Positions 1-7,286 of a stretch of 24,327 nt of DNA are shown in pieces. This stretch comes from a virus. Every line of letters begins with the position of its first letter. The first letter of the stretch is position 1. The stretch spans positions 1 through 24,327 of IMG/VR virus record IMGVR_UViG_3300010413_000175; one strand, written 5' to 3'. Made by a program: the position numbers and the translations under genes. Below the pieces are notes generated by a model, which worked only from the letters and a program-made list of their open reading frames with translations, did not search any database and was not told where the DNA came from.

Positions 1-538
1 AACCACCTCCAACACGCTCCAAATATTGAATAAAATATCTATTTTGACGAAATCCATGAGGAACTGCTTCCCCTGCTCGTTTACAATACCAGCGGCGAAT
101 CGGTGCTATGTCAGCATTCAACAATATTCTTTGTGCACGTTCAATTTTTGGGAGATCAGTAAGATACCCTATTGTCATACATATTCCAAACGCTACATCA
201 AACTTCACCCCAATATCAATCCAATCACGCGGCTGCCAATAAATACGTAGATAGACAGTTGCCGTAGGTTGAAGCGTATTACGACCACTACCACCACAAC
301 GAGGACAAATTGTGTAATTTTGAAAAGGAATGGGGCCACCTGCTTTATAAATATTAGCAGATTTGTGAGTACGTGGATCTAGGATACAGTTGTCACATTC
401 AGTAGCCTTAGCAGGATAGTATAGGGTACATTGGTGACCTGTATCACCATCCAATAAAGCATCAGCAATCCATTCGTGTTCATCAAGTAACGATGTCGGT
501 ATCTCAAAATCACCAAGCGAAGGAATTCTATTTGCCAT
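1..538 (-). CDS. Phage virion protein with zinc-ribbon cysteines, partial at window edge
   Basis: An open frame of 179 codons runs from an ATG at 538 on the minus strand to the left edge, so the C-terminus is missing. The protein starts MANRIPSLGDFEIP. It has a CxxC pair at about residues 48-51 (ECDNC) and a second at 78-81 (CPRCGGSG). The 26 residues between them contain an NIYKAGGPIPF stretch. Two CxxC pairs at this spacing look like a zinc ribbon. The middle part (VYLRIYWQPRDWIDIG) looks like beta structure. The start follows the stop of the 62-aa gene by two bases, so the gene belongs to the same virion operon. I recognise this only as a conserved type of phage protein from the region after the capsid gene. 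A head-completion or neck role is inference. Confidence 0.7.
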   Translation of the reverse strand, partial: MANRIPSLGDFEIPTSLLDEHEWIADALLDGDTGHQCTLYYPAKATECDNCILDPRTHKSANIYKAGGPIPFQNYTICPRCGGSGRNTLQPTATVYLRIYWQPRDWIDIGVKFDVAFGICMTIGYLTDLPKIERAQRILLNADIAPIRRWYCKRAGEAVPHGFRQNRYFIQYLERVGGG

Positions 539-540
539 TA

Positions 541-729
541 TTAGTAATATCCTTTGTTGTCAAATCTATTAAAATATGCTCCAGAAAGAGCAGTATCACT
601 AAATGGACTCGCCACCTCTTCTGTTTGATCAAGACGTTGATATCCACCATTAGCTTCAACAGCAATGATAATATCACCACCTTCTATAGCATTAGCAGAA
701 ACTGCTTTAACAGCAACATCAAAAGCCAT
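541..729 (-). CDS. Small hypothetical virion-operon protein (62 aa)
   Basis: The start chosen is ATG at 729 (MAFDVAVKAVSANAI...), because a GAGGT Shine-Dalgarno lies 5-10 bases upstream. A GTG at 741 would add four residues but would consume that ribosome site. The protein is acidic and soluble, with no membrane segment and a Tyr-Tyr C-terminus. It sits 12 bases after the gene before it, and its stop almost touches the zinc-ribbon gene. I do not recognise a family. The position implies a minor virion or head-tail joining component, but nothing in the sequence proves this. Confidence 0.6.
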   Translation of the reverse strand: MAFDVAVKAVSANAIEGGDIIIAVEANGGYQRLDQTEEVASPFSDTALSGAYFNRFDNKGYY

Positions 730-741
730 TTTATACCTCAC

Positions 742-1416
742 TTAATAATCGTTAGGATATTCATTAGTCGATCCTAACTTGTTAATCTGATAGTGAAAAT
801 CGAATTCAAGCAAACCAACGTCATCAGCATAATCATCGGTTCCGCCCGCCCCAGTAGCATCTCTAAACAATCTACAAATCAACATACTAGACGTGCCTTT
901 TCCGGCACCTCCAATATTTTCCAAAGAGGTTACATAATGACCACTGGCAGCTAAATCTTCCGCTGGATAATGGGAATCTCCATAAATTGTTGTAGTAGCA
1001 GGAAACTCATCACCAACATTCGTCCAAGTGTATTCTAGACCCCATGAAACCTTATCTCCAGTCGAACCATCAGTCTTTGGAGTCCAATGAACGTGAGGAT
1101 GAATATCGGTTCCAGCAAGTCTGGCGTGTGGTAATTGAACATCTATAAAAACTTGTTCCATAGTTGAAGGATCAAACCATAAAGCCTGTAAAGTTCCAAA
1201 AGCTCCCCAAGCTGGTATATTCGATGCTCCCTGAACCTTCACTGTATTAGCAGAAACGCGTAAGTCATCCCAAACGGGAGAACTACTCATCCTATCATCG
1301 TATTTATCGAGCAAACTACCATCCAAACCACGATCATAATCGTAGGGGCCTTGAACGGTCACAGCACCATTGTTGATGTTTTCTCCAGAAACAGCCATTA
1401 CCATATATTCAGACAT
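742..1416 (-). CDS. Phage structural protein, jelly-roll-like (224 aa)
   Basis: The protein carries a string of motifs that I associate with a common phage virion protein: WDDLR near residue 50, HPHVHWTP around 105, W.LEYTW.N.GDEFP shortly after, and LLEFDFHYQ near the C-terminus. The alternating pattern suggests a beta-sandwich. It has no signal peptide and no transmembrane segment. The start ATG overlaps the stop of the upstream gene (TAATG), with GGAG eight bases upstream, so translation is probably coupled. It may be a head fibre, decoration or tail-associated protein; the sequence alone does not decide. The family assignment is from memory of motifs, not a search. Confidence 0.7.
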   Translation of the reverse strand: MSEYMVMAVSGENINNGAVTVQGPYDYDRGLDGSLLDKYDDRMSSSPVWDDLRVSANTVKVQGASNIPAWGAFGTLQALWFDPSTMEQVFIDVQLPHARLAGTDIHPHVHWTPKTDGSTGDKVSWGLEYTWTNVGDEFPATTTIYGDSHYPAEDLAASGHYVTSLENIGGAGKGTSSMLICRLFRDATGAGGTDDYADDVGLLEFDFHYQINKLGSTNEYPNDY

Positions 1417-2039
1417 TACAGATACTCCAAATAAACGCTTAGACCAGCCGTTCTGCTACCAACTTGTTCAGGTGAAACTGAAATTGCCACATACCAATCG
1501 TGACGACTACAACCATGCAGGGCATATCTACCAACGTTCGCTCCGCTAGGTCCAGGATTGTCAGCCAAGGAAACAGGTTGTCCTGTAGAAGCTATGATCC
1601 AAGTACTATCACCTTTACCTCCACTTTGTTGAAGTTTCGACGTATGACAAATCTCAGCTATTCTAGCATTCCAACCATAAGGGGAATTAGCAATATTAAC
1701 GCCATCATACAAATGACATTGAGCATTATAGACTCTTACGTCATGATCTTGATTAAATCTAATGTTAAGAGTGGATTGATAGTTGGGAATATAACTCAAC
1801 AGTAAACCAGTTTCACCTTCAACAGCACCAGAGTTTGATGCTTCATATGTGACGTTTTGAGATTGTGCATAAGGAACCCAGGGGTCTCCACCTTCAATAA
1901 TATAACTGGTAGAATTCCATTCGCCGGGAGATATAATACTTCCTGACCCTTGAGGACCAAAAAAGCCTAAACCCCTACCTGCTAAATCAAATTCAAAATC
2001 ATATCCAAGCCTAGTATGAAAACTTATAGCATCAGACAT
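1416..2039 (-). CDS. Hypothetical virion protein (207 aa)
   Basis: ATG at 2039 (MSDAISFHTRLGYDFEF) is chosen over the upstream TTG at 2051. The string TTGGAG at 2046-2051 is the Shine-Dalgarno, six bases before this ATG, and it lies inside the last codons of the adaptor-like gene. The protein is rich in Gly, Ser and Tyr and ends in beta-like HDWYVAISVSPEQ...LSVYLEYL. It contains a few cysteines and no membrane segment. Its stop overlaps the next start by one base. I do not recognise a named family. The composition and the neighbours fit a virion surface protein, possibly acting with the jelly-roll-like protein that follows. Confidence 0.65.
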   Translation of the reverse strand: MSDAISFHTRLGYDFEFDLAGRGLGFFGPQGSGSIISPGEWNSTSYIIEGGDPWVPYAQSQNVTYEASNSGAVEGETGLLLSYIPNYQSTLNIRFNQDHDVRVYNAQCHLYDGVNIANSPYGWNARIAEICHTSKLQQSGGKGDSTWIIASTGQPVSLADNPGPSGANVGRYALHGCSRHDWYVAISVSPEQVGSRTAGLSVYLEYL

Positions 2040-2041
2040 AA

Positions 2042-2554
2042 TCAACTCCAATTACCATACATCTCTCTCTGTGCAGTAGCCAACGTCTTACCAGCATAAT
2101 ACCCAATATTATATGGGGTAACTACAGCAACACCATGTAAACCATCACCAGTTAAATAGGACGTTCGAGCACGGCTATAACTCAATTCCGCATCTCTCAA
2201 AATTTCCCTTTTCGCATCAGCCACACCACGCGTATCCAATTGCGATGGGCCATCTTTAAACGAGATCGCTTTATCGGAAGCTGTACGATATTCCCCTGCT
2301 GCAATAATTTCTACAGCTTTTAATGCGACGAGAATCTGGAATGCAACTTCAGCAGTGCTCTCAACAGGATCAGGAGTAATACTATATTGAGATAAATTCA
2401 CAGTATATGTATTAGCAAAGTCAACCTCCATCACTACATGTAATGCAGCAGTAATCACAATTTCTTCAATAGTTTCATCAGAGTGCCTAAATGGACTCGT
2501 CATGTCACCAGTTAAATTGCGAACAAGCGTAACCAATATTTGTTGCCAAGCCAT
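2042..2554 (-). CDS. Head-tail adaptor-like protein (170 aa)
   Basis: The protein is mostly helical, with motifs that recur in phage head-tail connector or adaptor proteins: SDETIEEIVITAALHVVMEVDF near residue 25-46, SITPDP near 60, LVALKAVEI near 75, and an ISFKDGPSQLDTRG segment near 96-110. This order (two long helices, a PDP turn, then a helix and an extended DG..S.iDTRG strand) matches the plan of gp6/gp15-type adaptors that bind the portal ring. A GAGG Shine-Dalgarno lies just before ATG 2554. A head-tail adaptor is expected among virion genes, but here it lies far from the portal gene. Function is inferred from pattern, not search. Confidence 0.6.
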   Translation of the reverse strand: MAWQQILVTLVRNLTGDMTSPFRHSDETIEEIVITAALHVVMEVDFANTYTVNLSQYSITPDPVESTAEVAFQILVALKAVEIIAAGEYRTASDKAISFKDGPSQLDTRGVADAKREILRDAELSYSRARTSYLTGDGLHGVAVVTPYNIGYYAGKTLATAQREMYGNWS

Positions 2555-2562
2555 ACTTCACC

Positions 2563-2874
2563 TCATTCTAAGTTATCATATACACGAAACATAGTTGTAC
2601 TAGTTTTCCAAGACCCAAGTGGCGTTTCGAGATAAGCCTGCAAAGCCCAAACTCCATTTTGATCCAAATCACCGCTAACAGTTTTATATTCAATAATGCC
2701 GTCAGTACCATTTGTATAAAAAGTAGCCTCTTTAGTAATAATAGTTCCATCAGGTTTTTTAAATATCAGGTTCTTCGTAGTTAAGGCACTTGCATCAAAT
2801 ATTACAGTATTATTATAAAGCGTAACCCTAAATACCGTTCCAATATCAGAATTATGAATTTCTCGTAATGACAT
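2563..2874 (-). CDS. BppU N-terminal-domain-like protein, copy B (103 aa)
   Basis: The protein matches the plan of the N-terminal domain of the lactococcal-phage baseplate upper protein BppU: a short DIGT strand, LIFKKPDGT at about residue 36-44, a TDGIIEYKT stretch near 57-65, GDLDQNGVWALQAY near 68-81, and a closing FRVYDN. In the known family this immunoglobulin-like domain anchors receptor-binding assemblies to the baseplate. Here it is the whole protein. It follows the 796-aa repeat fibre by 16 bases, with GGAG ahead of its ATG. A clear paralogue is encoded at 6959-7273, also right after a repeat fibre. By eye about half the residues are identical, so it is probably a fibre-docking or adaptor subunit. 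Confidence 0.7.
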   Translation of the reverse strand: MSLREIHNSDIGTVFRVTLYNNTVIFDASALTTKNLIFKKPDGTIITKEATFYTNGTDGIIEYKTVSGDLDQNGVWALQAYLETPLGSWKTSTTMFRVYDNLE

Positions 2875-2890
2875 AATTCAACTCCATCTC

Positions 2891-5281
2891 CTAAAATATT
2901 AGAGAAATTTCATTTAAAGAAGTAAAGTATGCAGAGACCTCATTCAAAGTACAAAAATAAGCAGAAATCGTAACTATATCACCTTGTGTAATTCTTGTTC
3001 TATCAGCTTCATAAAGGTCACTTAAAACAAAACCATCTAAGCAAGAGCTAGACGTAGAAACATATCCCCTAAAAGTACTTGAAAGCAAAACTCTTTCTAG
3101 CTTTACTGCACTAGCTGATAACCATGTCGTATATAAATCACTAAATACTGCCGTATCCGATAAACTCGACGCTGCTGACACGAGACCAATAAATTGATCG
3201 CTGAACTTAGAACCCTCAACAATTCCAGATGATAATGATTTAAGAGCTTCATAAGCATCGCTTAAAACGACACCTTCCGTTTGACTTAATGCAGCTACCA
3301 ACGAAGCGGCCCAACTGTCCCCCATAACTAAACCTTCTGCTAAAGCTTTTGTCATATCAGCCCTAACAGTATAATCATCAGATAACTTCAAACCATCAGT
3401 TATTCTCGCCTGCCCAACTAAGCGTGTCTCATATAAATCAGAAAACTTTGATGCATTTTCACATAAAACGGAAAGAGCTGTAAATACATTCGCAGTAAAT
3501 AAATCACTAAAACGAGCTTCTTCTCCTACGGATTGAATAGTCCTTGAAATAACAGAAAACGAGTCGCTAAGTTTTATATTTTCTTGATATTGTTGTAATG
3601 TTGTTATCGTAGCAGAGAGTGTATCACTAAATTTACCAGACTGTACATCGCTTGGACGAACAGTAAGTAATTTAGATAAAGTATCTTGTAATTCAATATT
3701 CTCAGATGCTTCAGCAATCAGGGCACTTACCGCAGTAACCAAATCTGAAAGTTTAATATTCTCAGCAACTTCCAAATTGGCTAAAATCGTCCCCACATAA
3801 TCGTCTCCAAATGAAACAGATTCGGAAATCGATTTCAACGTGTGAATCAGTCTTTCGTATAAATCCGAAAGCTTAATCGACTCAACAGCATTAGCTTGAA
3901 GTGTAACAAAAACATCATATAAATCCGAAAACTTTATGGATTCCGTGACGCTCCCTACTGTGGTTAAAATTCCTTCATAAACGTCAGACAATTTTATCGA
4001 TTCGCTAACATCTGCTCCAAGAGTACGAAAAACATCATAAACATCAGAAAGTTTTACTGACTCAGATTGTGATCCATAAGTAGTTAACAAGTATGTATAA
4101 ACATCTGATAATTTTGTAGATTCAATAAGACTGACCTGATGCGTTTGTCCTCCAACTGTTCCAACATAAGAATCAGATAACTTAACTGCTTCTATTAGAT
4201 TTCGATTAATAGTTAAAAGTGAATCAATTAAATCTGAAAGTTTTACTCCCTCTACTTGATATGCATCCTGCCCAGCCGCAATATATTGATCAGCACCAAT
4301 ATCCCAGTCGACGCCTAAAGCGTCTCTATCATTTCCAGAAATATCTATATTAATTCCACTAGGACTTGTACCAAAATCGTATCCAGCACCAATAGCATCA
4401 GCACCAGATTTTAAACGAAGATCTTCAGATCCAAAAACAGTAGAAACATATTGATTGTCTGGATCTTTATTAGTTAAAGAACCGGTTCCTGTCGCAGTTC
4501 CATCAGATGATAAATTATAACCAGCTTGTGCTACAGTTACATCAGTATCATTAAAACAACCTGAACCTCCACCAACAGTAGAAACATAAGTGCCAATATT
4601 ATTATAAATCCAGTGTGTTGATCTAAGATCTCTGAAGTAATAGCAATTTACATTACCAGCACCGCTAGCAACAATGCGATGAACAGTATTATTAGCTATA
4701 TATAGATCTCCATCAGCATAAGCTTCATGATCTATTCCTCTAACGTGACGGGTAGAGGTGCCATAATAACCAACATTATAAACAATATTATTTATAACAA
4801 GATTTCTTGTACTACCAAGTCCAATTCCGTAAGAATAATTAGTTCCAACCCAATCATGAAAAAGCATATTTCTCACAATATATAAGTTGTCACCAACGGC
4901 TGGAGTGTAAATGTTAAAAGTCGGATAGCTACTTCCACCATTATCATTTTCATCAACCTCCAACCATTCCCAAATAATATTTCTGGGAGCATTATTAACA
5001 AAATAAAACATTCTGGTTGTCGAACATAATATTCTAGCTCCAGTACCAGCACTTCCATCATGTCGATCTGTAGCCGCAACGCTAAGCTTAACCTCTCTTA
5101 GACCAATGGTTCCACCACCATTAAGTGTTACAGCTTCATCAAAATCATCATCATTATAACATTCACCAATAGCTATATCATCAGCACTAAAGATAGCCCC
5201 ATTATCTAATTGGGCCTCCCAGCCAGTAATTGTAGAATAATCACGACTATTTGTTCCAATAGTCTTAGTAACTATAGCCAT
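2891..5281 (-). CDS. Tail fibre/spike: right-handed beta-helix plus 20-residue repeats (796 aa)
   Basis: Residues 1-342 resemble a pectate-lyase-type right-handed beta-helix: repeated Asn-rich turns (NNAPRNIIW, STRNLVINNIVYNV, DLYIANNTVHRI, HWIYNNIG) and an end signature GNDRDALGVDWDIGADQY typical of such domains. Residues 343 to about 763 are some 21 tandem repeats of about 20 residues with consensus xESIKLSDxYxxxxTxxxxx. The tail end has a duplicated SAYFxxLNE(V/I)S motif. Beta-helices of this kind often bind or cleave polysaccharide; no catalytic residues could be assigned. The start ATG overlaps the previous stop (TAATG) and has only a weak Shine-Dalgarno, which suggests coupling. The BppU-like gene follows 16 bases later. 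The whole is best read as a receptor-binding fibre or spike. Confidence 0.75.
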   Translation of the reverse strand: MAIVTKTIGTNSRDYSTITGWEAQLDNGAIFSADDIAIGECYNDDDFDEAVTLNGGGTIGLREVKLSVAATDRHDGSAGTGARILCSTTRMFYFVNNAPRNIIWEWLEVDENDNGGSSYPTFNIYTPAVGDNLYIVRNMLFHDWVGTNYSYGIGLGSTRNLVINNIVYNVGYYGTSTRHVRGIDHEAYADGDLYIANNTVHRIVASGAGNVNCYYFRDLRSTHWIYNNIGTYVSTVGGGSGCFNDTDVTVAQAGYNLSSDGTATGTGSLTNKDPDNQYVSTVFGSEDLRLKSGADAIGAGYDFGTSPSGINIDISGNDRDALGVDWDIGADQYIAAGQDAYQVEGVKLSDLIDSLLTINRNLIEAVKLSDSYVGTVGGQTHQVSLIESTKLSDVYTYLLTTYGSQSESVKLSDVYDVFRTLGADVSESIKLSDVYEGILTTVGSVTESIKFSDLYDVFVTLQANAVESIKLSDLYERLIHTLKSISESVSFGDDYVGTILANLEVAENIKLSDLVTAVSALIAEASENIELQDTLSKLLTVRPSDVQSGKFSDTLSATITTLQQYQENIKLSDSFSVISRTIQSVGEEARFSDLFTANVFTALSVLCENASKFSDLYETRLVGQARITDGLKLSDDYTVRADMTKALAEGLVMGDSWAASLVAALSQTEGVVLSDAYEALKSLSSGIVEGSKFSDQFIGLVSAASSLSDTAVFSDLYTTWLSASAVKLERVLLSSTFRGYVSTSSSCLDGFVLSDLYEADRTRITQGDIVTISAYFCTLNEVSAYFTSLNEISLIF
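2975..4255 (-). repeat. About 21 tandem 60-bp units coding the ESIKLSD repeat
   Basis: Within the 796-aa fibre, residues from about 343 onward fall into units of 20 residues (a few have 21-23). Each has an acidic-x-x-x-(K)-LSD-x-Y core, for example SESVKLSDVYDVFRTLGADV. Units in the first third are the closest to consensus. Later ones drift (FSDLF, MGDSW, LSSTF). DNA identity between units is low, so this is an old protein-level repeat and not a fresh tandem duplication. Confidence 0.8.
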
Positions 5282-6375
5282 TAAGGTAAACTCACAATTG
5301 TAACACCAGTATTTTTATCAATAACATCAGAAAAATTAGACTGTAACGGTTGATCTTTTGATCTATATCCCAACTTTCCACTAGGAAATATAATTTCGCT
5401 TCCAACAGAAAATTCCAAGTCTTCCACATTAGTAATGGAAACGCCGATATTATCAACTAATTTAATCCTCCAATCCCAATTAACATTTCTTTTGGCAATT
5501 TGAATACGTTTCCATTGTTGTCCTTCTGGAATATCTCCATCGGGAGGATCATCTCCTTTCTCAGTAGATAAAACATAATCTCTAGTCCCATACCAATACC
5601 ATTCACTTTCATCCAATTGGGCAATTACACCACCACCAAGATCATTCACCTTAATTAACTGCCATTCATAAGAAGAATCGAGCGAATCAATAACAGTTTG
5701 AGGCTTCTCAGGATCATGAGGTATAGTTAAAATTTGTGGCTCAATTAATGACCATACTGGATCTCCATTAATGTCAACCTCTAATTGTGGAGATATATAA
5801 CTTTCTGCTTGTTCGTCGCTGAAGTCAACAGATCTAACAGCTAAATGATGGCGAATATCGTAATAGCCCATTGGCCATAATTGAAATTCCTGTTCGGATT
5901 CCAGTCTTGGAGTATGTGTTTCGATACTATTCCAAACTAAATTAAGCTTGACATTACTATAATCTGTTTTTCCACCATACCAGATAACATTAGCTATATC
6001 TCCAAACATTGCTAATTTTGGAGCACCATTTCTTGCTTTAGAATTCAATCTACGTCTAATAAATTCCTCAACATAAATAGCTTCCCCATATTCATTAGGT
6101 ACGTCACTTAGCAGAGAGGTTTCATCTGTAATGAGATTAGTTCTAAGAATCTCATATCTACTAACTCTTTGAAATTTAAACTCGCGAGTATGTTGAAAGA
6201 ATTTTTCAATATGATCACCTCCATCAAGAAACCCCTTACTGTTTATAGGGGCATCCCATGGATGGCAAACATGTTGGGCATGGCAACAACGAATCCTGCG
6301 ACGATTAAAAGCACAGAGAACGTCGCCATCGCTGTAATCAGAACCATCGTTAACTTTCAACAAAAACTCAGCCAT
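5281..6375 (-). CDS. Hypothetical virion protein (364 aa)
   Basis: The N-terminus MAEFLLKVNDGSDYSDGDVL is followed by CAFNRRRIRCCHAQHVCH, a cluster of four Cys and two His within about 17 residues that could bind metal. A basic segment follows near 108 (FIRRRLNSKARNG). The rest is a soluble, Trp-rich mix of strands with EWYWYGTRDYVLS near 260. I have the impression of a conserved phage protein of unknown role but cannot name it. Both ends overlap neighbouring genes by one base (TAATG), so it is translated in a coupled series between the 190-aa protein and the beta-helix fibre. It may be a fibre-attachment or baseplate-type component. Confidence 0.65.
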   Translation of the reverse strand: MAEFLLKVNDGSDYSDGDVLCAFNRRRIRCCHAQHVCHPWDAPINSKGFLDGGDHIEKFFQHTREFKFQRVSRYEILRTNLITDETSLLSDVPNEYGEAIYVEEFIRRRLNSKARNGAPKLAMFGDIANVIWYGGKTDYSNVKLNLVWNSIETHTPRLESEQEFQLWPMGYYDIRHHLAVRSVDFSDEQAESYISPQLEVDINGDPVWSLIEPQILTIPHDPEKPQTVIDSLDSSYEWQLIKVNDLGGGVIAQLDESEWYWYGTRDYVLSTEKGDDPPDGDIPEGQQWKRIQIAKRNVNWDWRIKLVDNIGVSITNVEDLEFSVGSEIIFPSGKLGYRSKDQPLQSNFSDVIDKNTGVTIVSLP

Positions 6376-6947
6376 TAAACACCGTCATCCGCAGAACCGA
6401 AAGTAGCTGTGACTTGAAGAAGATCACCACTCCCCACAGACTTATCGCCAGTAGAAAAAGCACCAGCAGAATACAGCGTCCCACCAGTTCCTCCTTTAGT
6501 GTTGTCGCTCGTTAAGAAACATCCACCAACGGTATCTGAATCCACAACCATATTAAACTCCGCTTTATTTGCTGAATTATCAATACTCTGAGAAGCAACA
6601 GCACCATCCTGCCATAAAACACGGGTCGCCTCACTGTAATTTTGATTCTCAGTCCATCCACCATGACTACTCATAGTATCAGCACCAGCAGGGGATGGAG
6701 ATGTAGCCGTTAATCCAAGATACCACGGATAAATTGCAGTACCCGAACCAAGACCTGTATCCAAAATATAATCTAATCCAACGTTAACAACAATGTTTTC
6801 AATCACATCTTCCCATTTAAGAGAACCATCGGGAGAAAAACATTGAACATCATAATGACCACTAAACTTTATGTTATTGTGACCAGCTTGACGTGTAATT
6901 TTTCTATTTGCATAGAAATCACTAAATACATTTTTTTGTAAACCCAT
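6375..6947 (-). CDS. Phage structural protein, GLT/SHGGWTE type (190 aa)
   Basis: Features seen are NIVVNVGLDYILDTGL near residue 50, a PWYLGLTATSPSPAGADTM segment near 75-92, SHGGWTENQNYSEATR near 93-108, then a beta-rich C-terminal half with GGCFLTSD and a terminal SGDLLQVTATF. This set of motifs recurs in a family of small phage virion proteins found beside tail genes; I recall the pattern but not a firm name. An AAGGG Shine-Dalgarno is eight bases upstream of ATG 6947. It follows BppU-like copy A by 11 bases and overlaps the 364-aa gene by one base. A virion role is likely; the exact place is unknown. Confidence 0.65.
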   Translation of the reverse strand: MGLQKNVFSDFYANRKITRQAGHNNIKFSGHYDVQCFSPDGSLKWEDVIENIVVNVGLDYILDTGLGSGTAIYPWYLGLTATSPSPAGADTMSSHGGWTENQNYSEATRVLWQDGAVASQSIDNSANKAEFNMVVDSDTVGGCFLTSDNTKGGTGGTLYSAGAFSTGDKSVGSGDLLQVTATFGSADDGV

Positions 6948-6958
6948 CTTAAATACCC

Positions 6959-7273
6959 TTATGAAATATTTTCATAAACCCTAAACATAGCTATATTTGT
7001 TTTCCATGAACTTGAACCAATAACAACATATACCTGAATAGCCCATTTTCCGGCAACATTTAAATCTCCTTCAACAGTTGTATAAACAATAACCCCGTCA
7101 GTGCCGTCCCCATAAAGAACTGCCGTTTTAGTTAGTACATTACCATCGGGCTTTTTAAAGATCATCTCTATAGTGCTTGCACCACTTAAATCAACCGGGC
7201 TGGTATCATCATAAACACTAACAAGTATTTGAGTACCAATATCGTTTTGATGAACTTCTTCAATAACAGACAT
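6959..7273 (-). CDS. BppU N-terminal-domain-like protein, copy A (104 aa)
   Basis: It is paralogous to the protein at 2563-2874. Shared landmarks in the same order are HxxDIGT, MIFKKPDGN, a GTDGVIVYTTVEGDL stretch, GKWAIQVYV, SSWKT and FRVYENIS. These match the BppU baseplate-anchor domain plan. ATG 7273 is preferred because MSVIEEVHQNDIGT aligns with MSLREIHNSDIGT of the other copy. TTG codons at 7282 and 7279 are possible alternatives. GAGG at the end of the fibre gene lies 11 bases before the ATG, so spacing is loose. It starts 13 bases after the stop of the 712-aa repeat fibre. The pairing of one repeat fibre with one BppU-like protein occurs twice in this operon. Confidence 0.7.
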   Translation of the reverse strand: MSVIEEVHQNDIGTQILVSVYDDTSPVDLSGASTIEMIFKKPDGNVLTKTAVLYGDGTDGVIVYTTVEGDLNVAGKWAIQVYVVIGSSSWKTNIAMFRVYENIS

Positions 7274-7286
7274 AACCAACAAAGCC

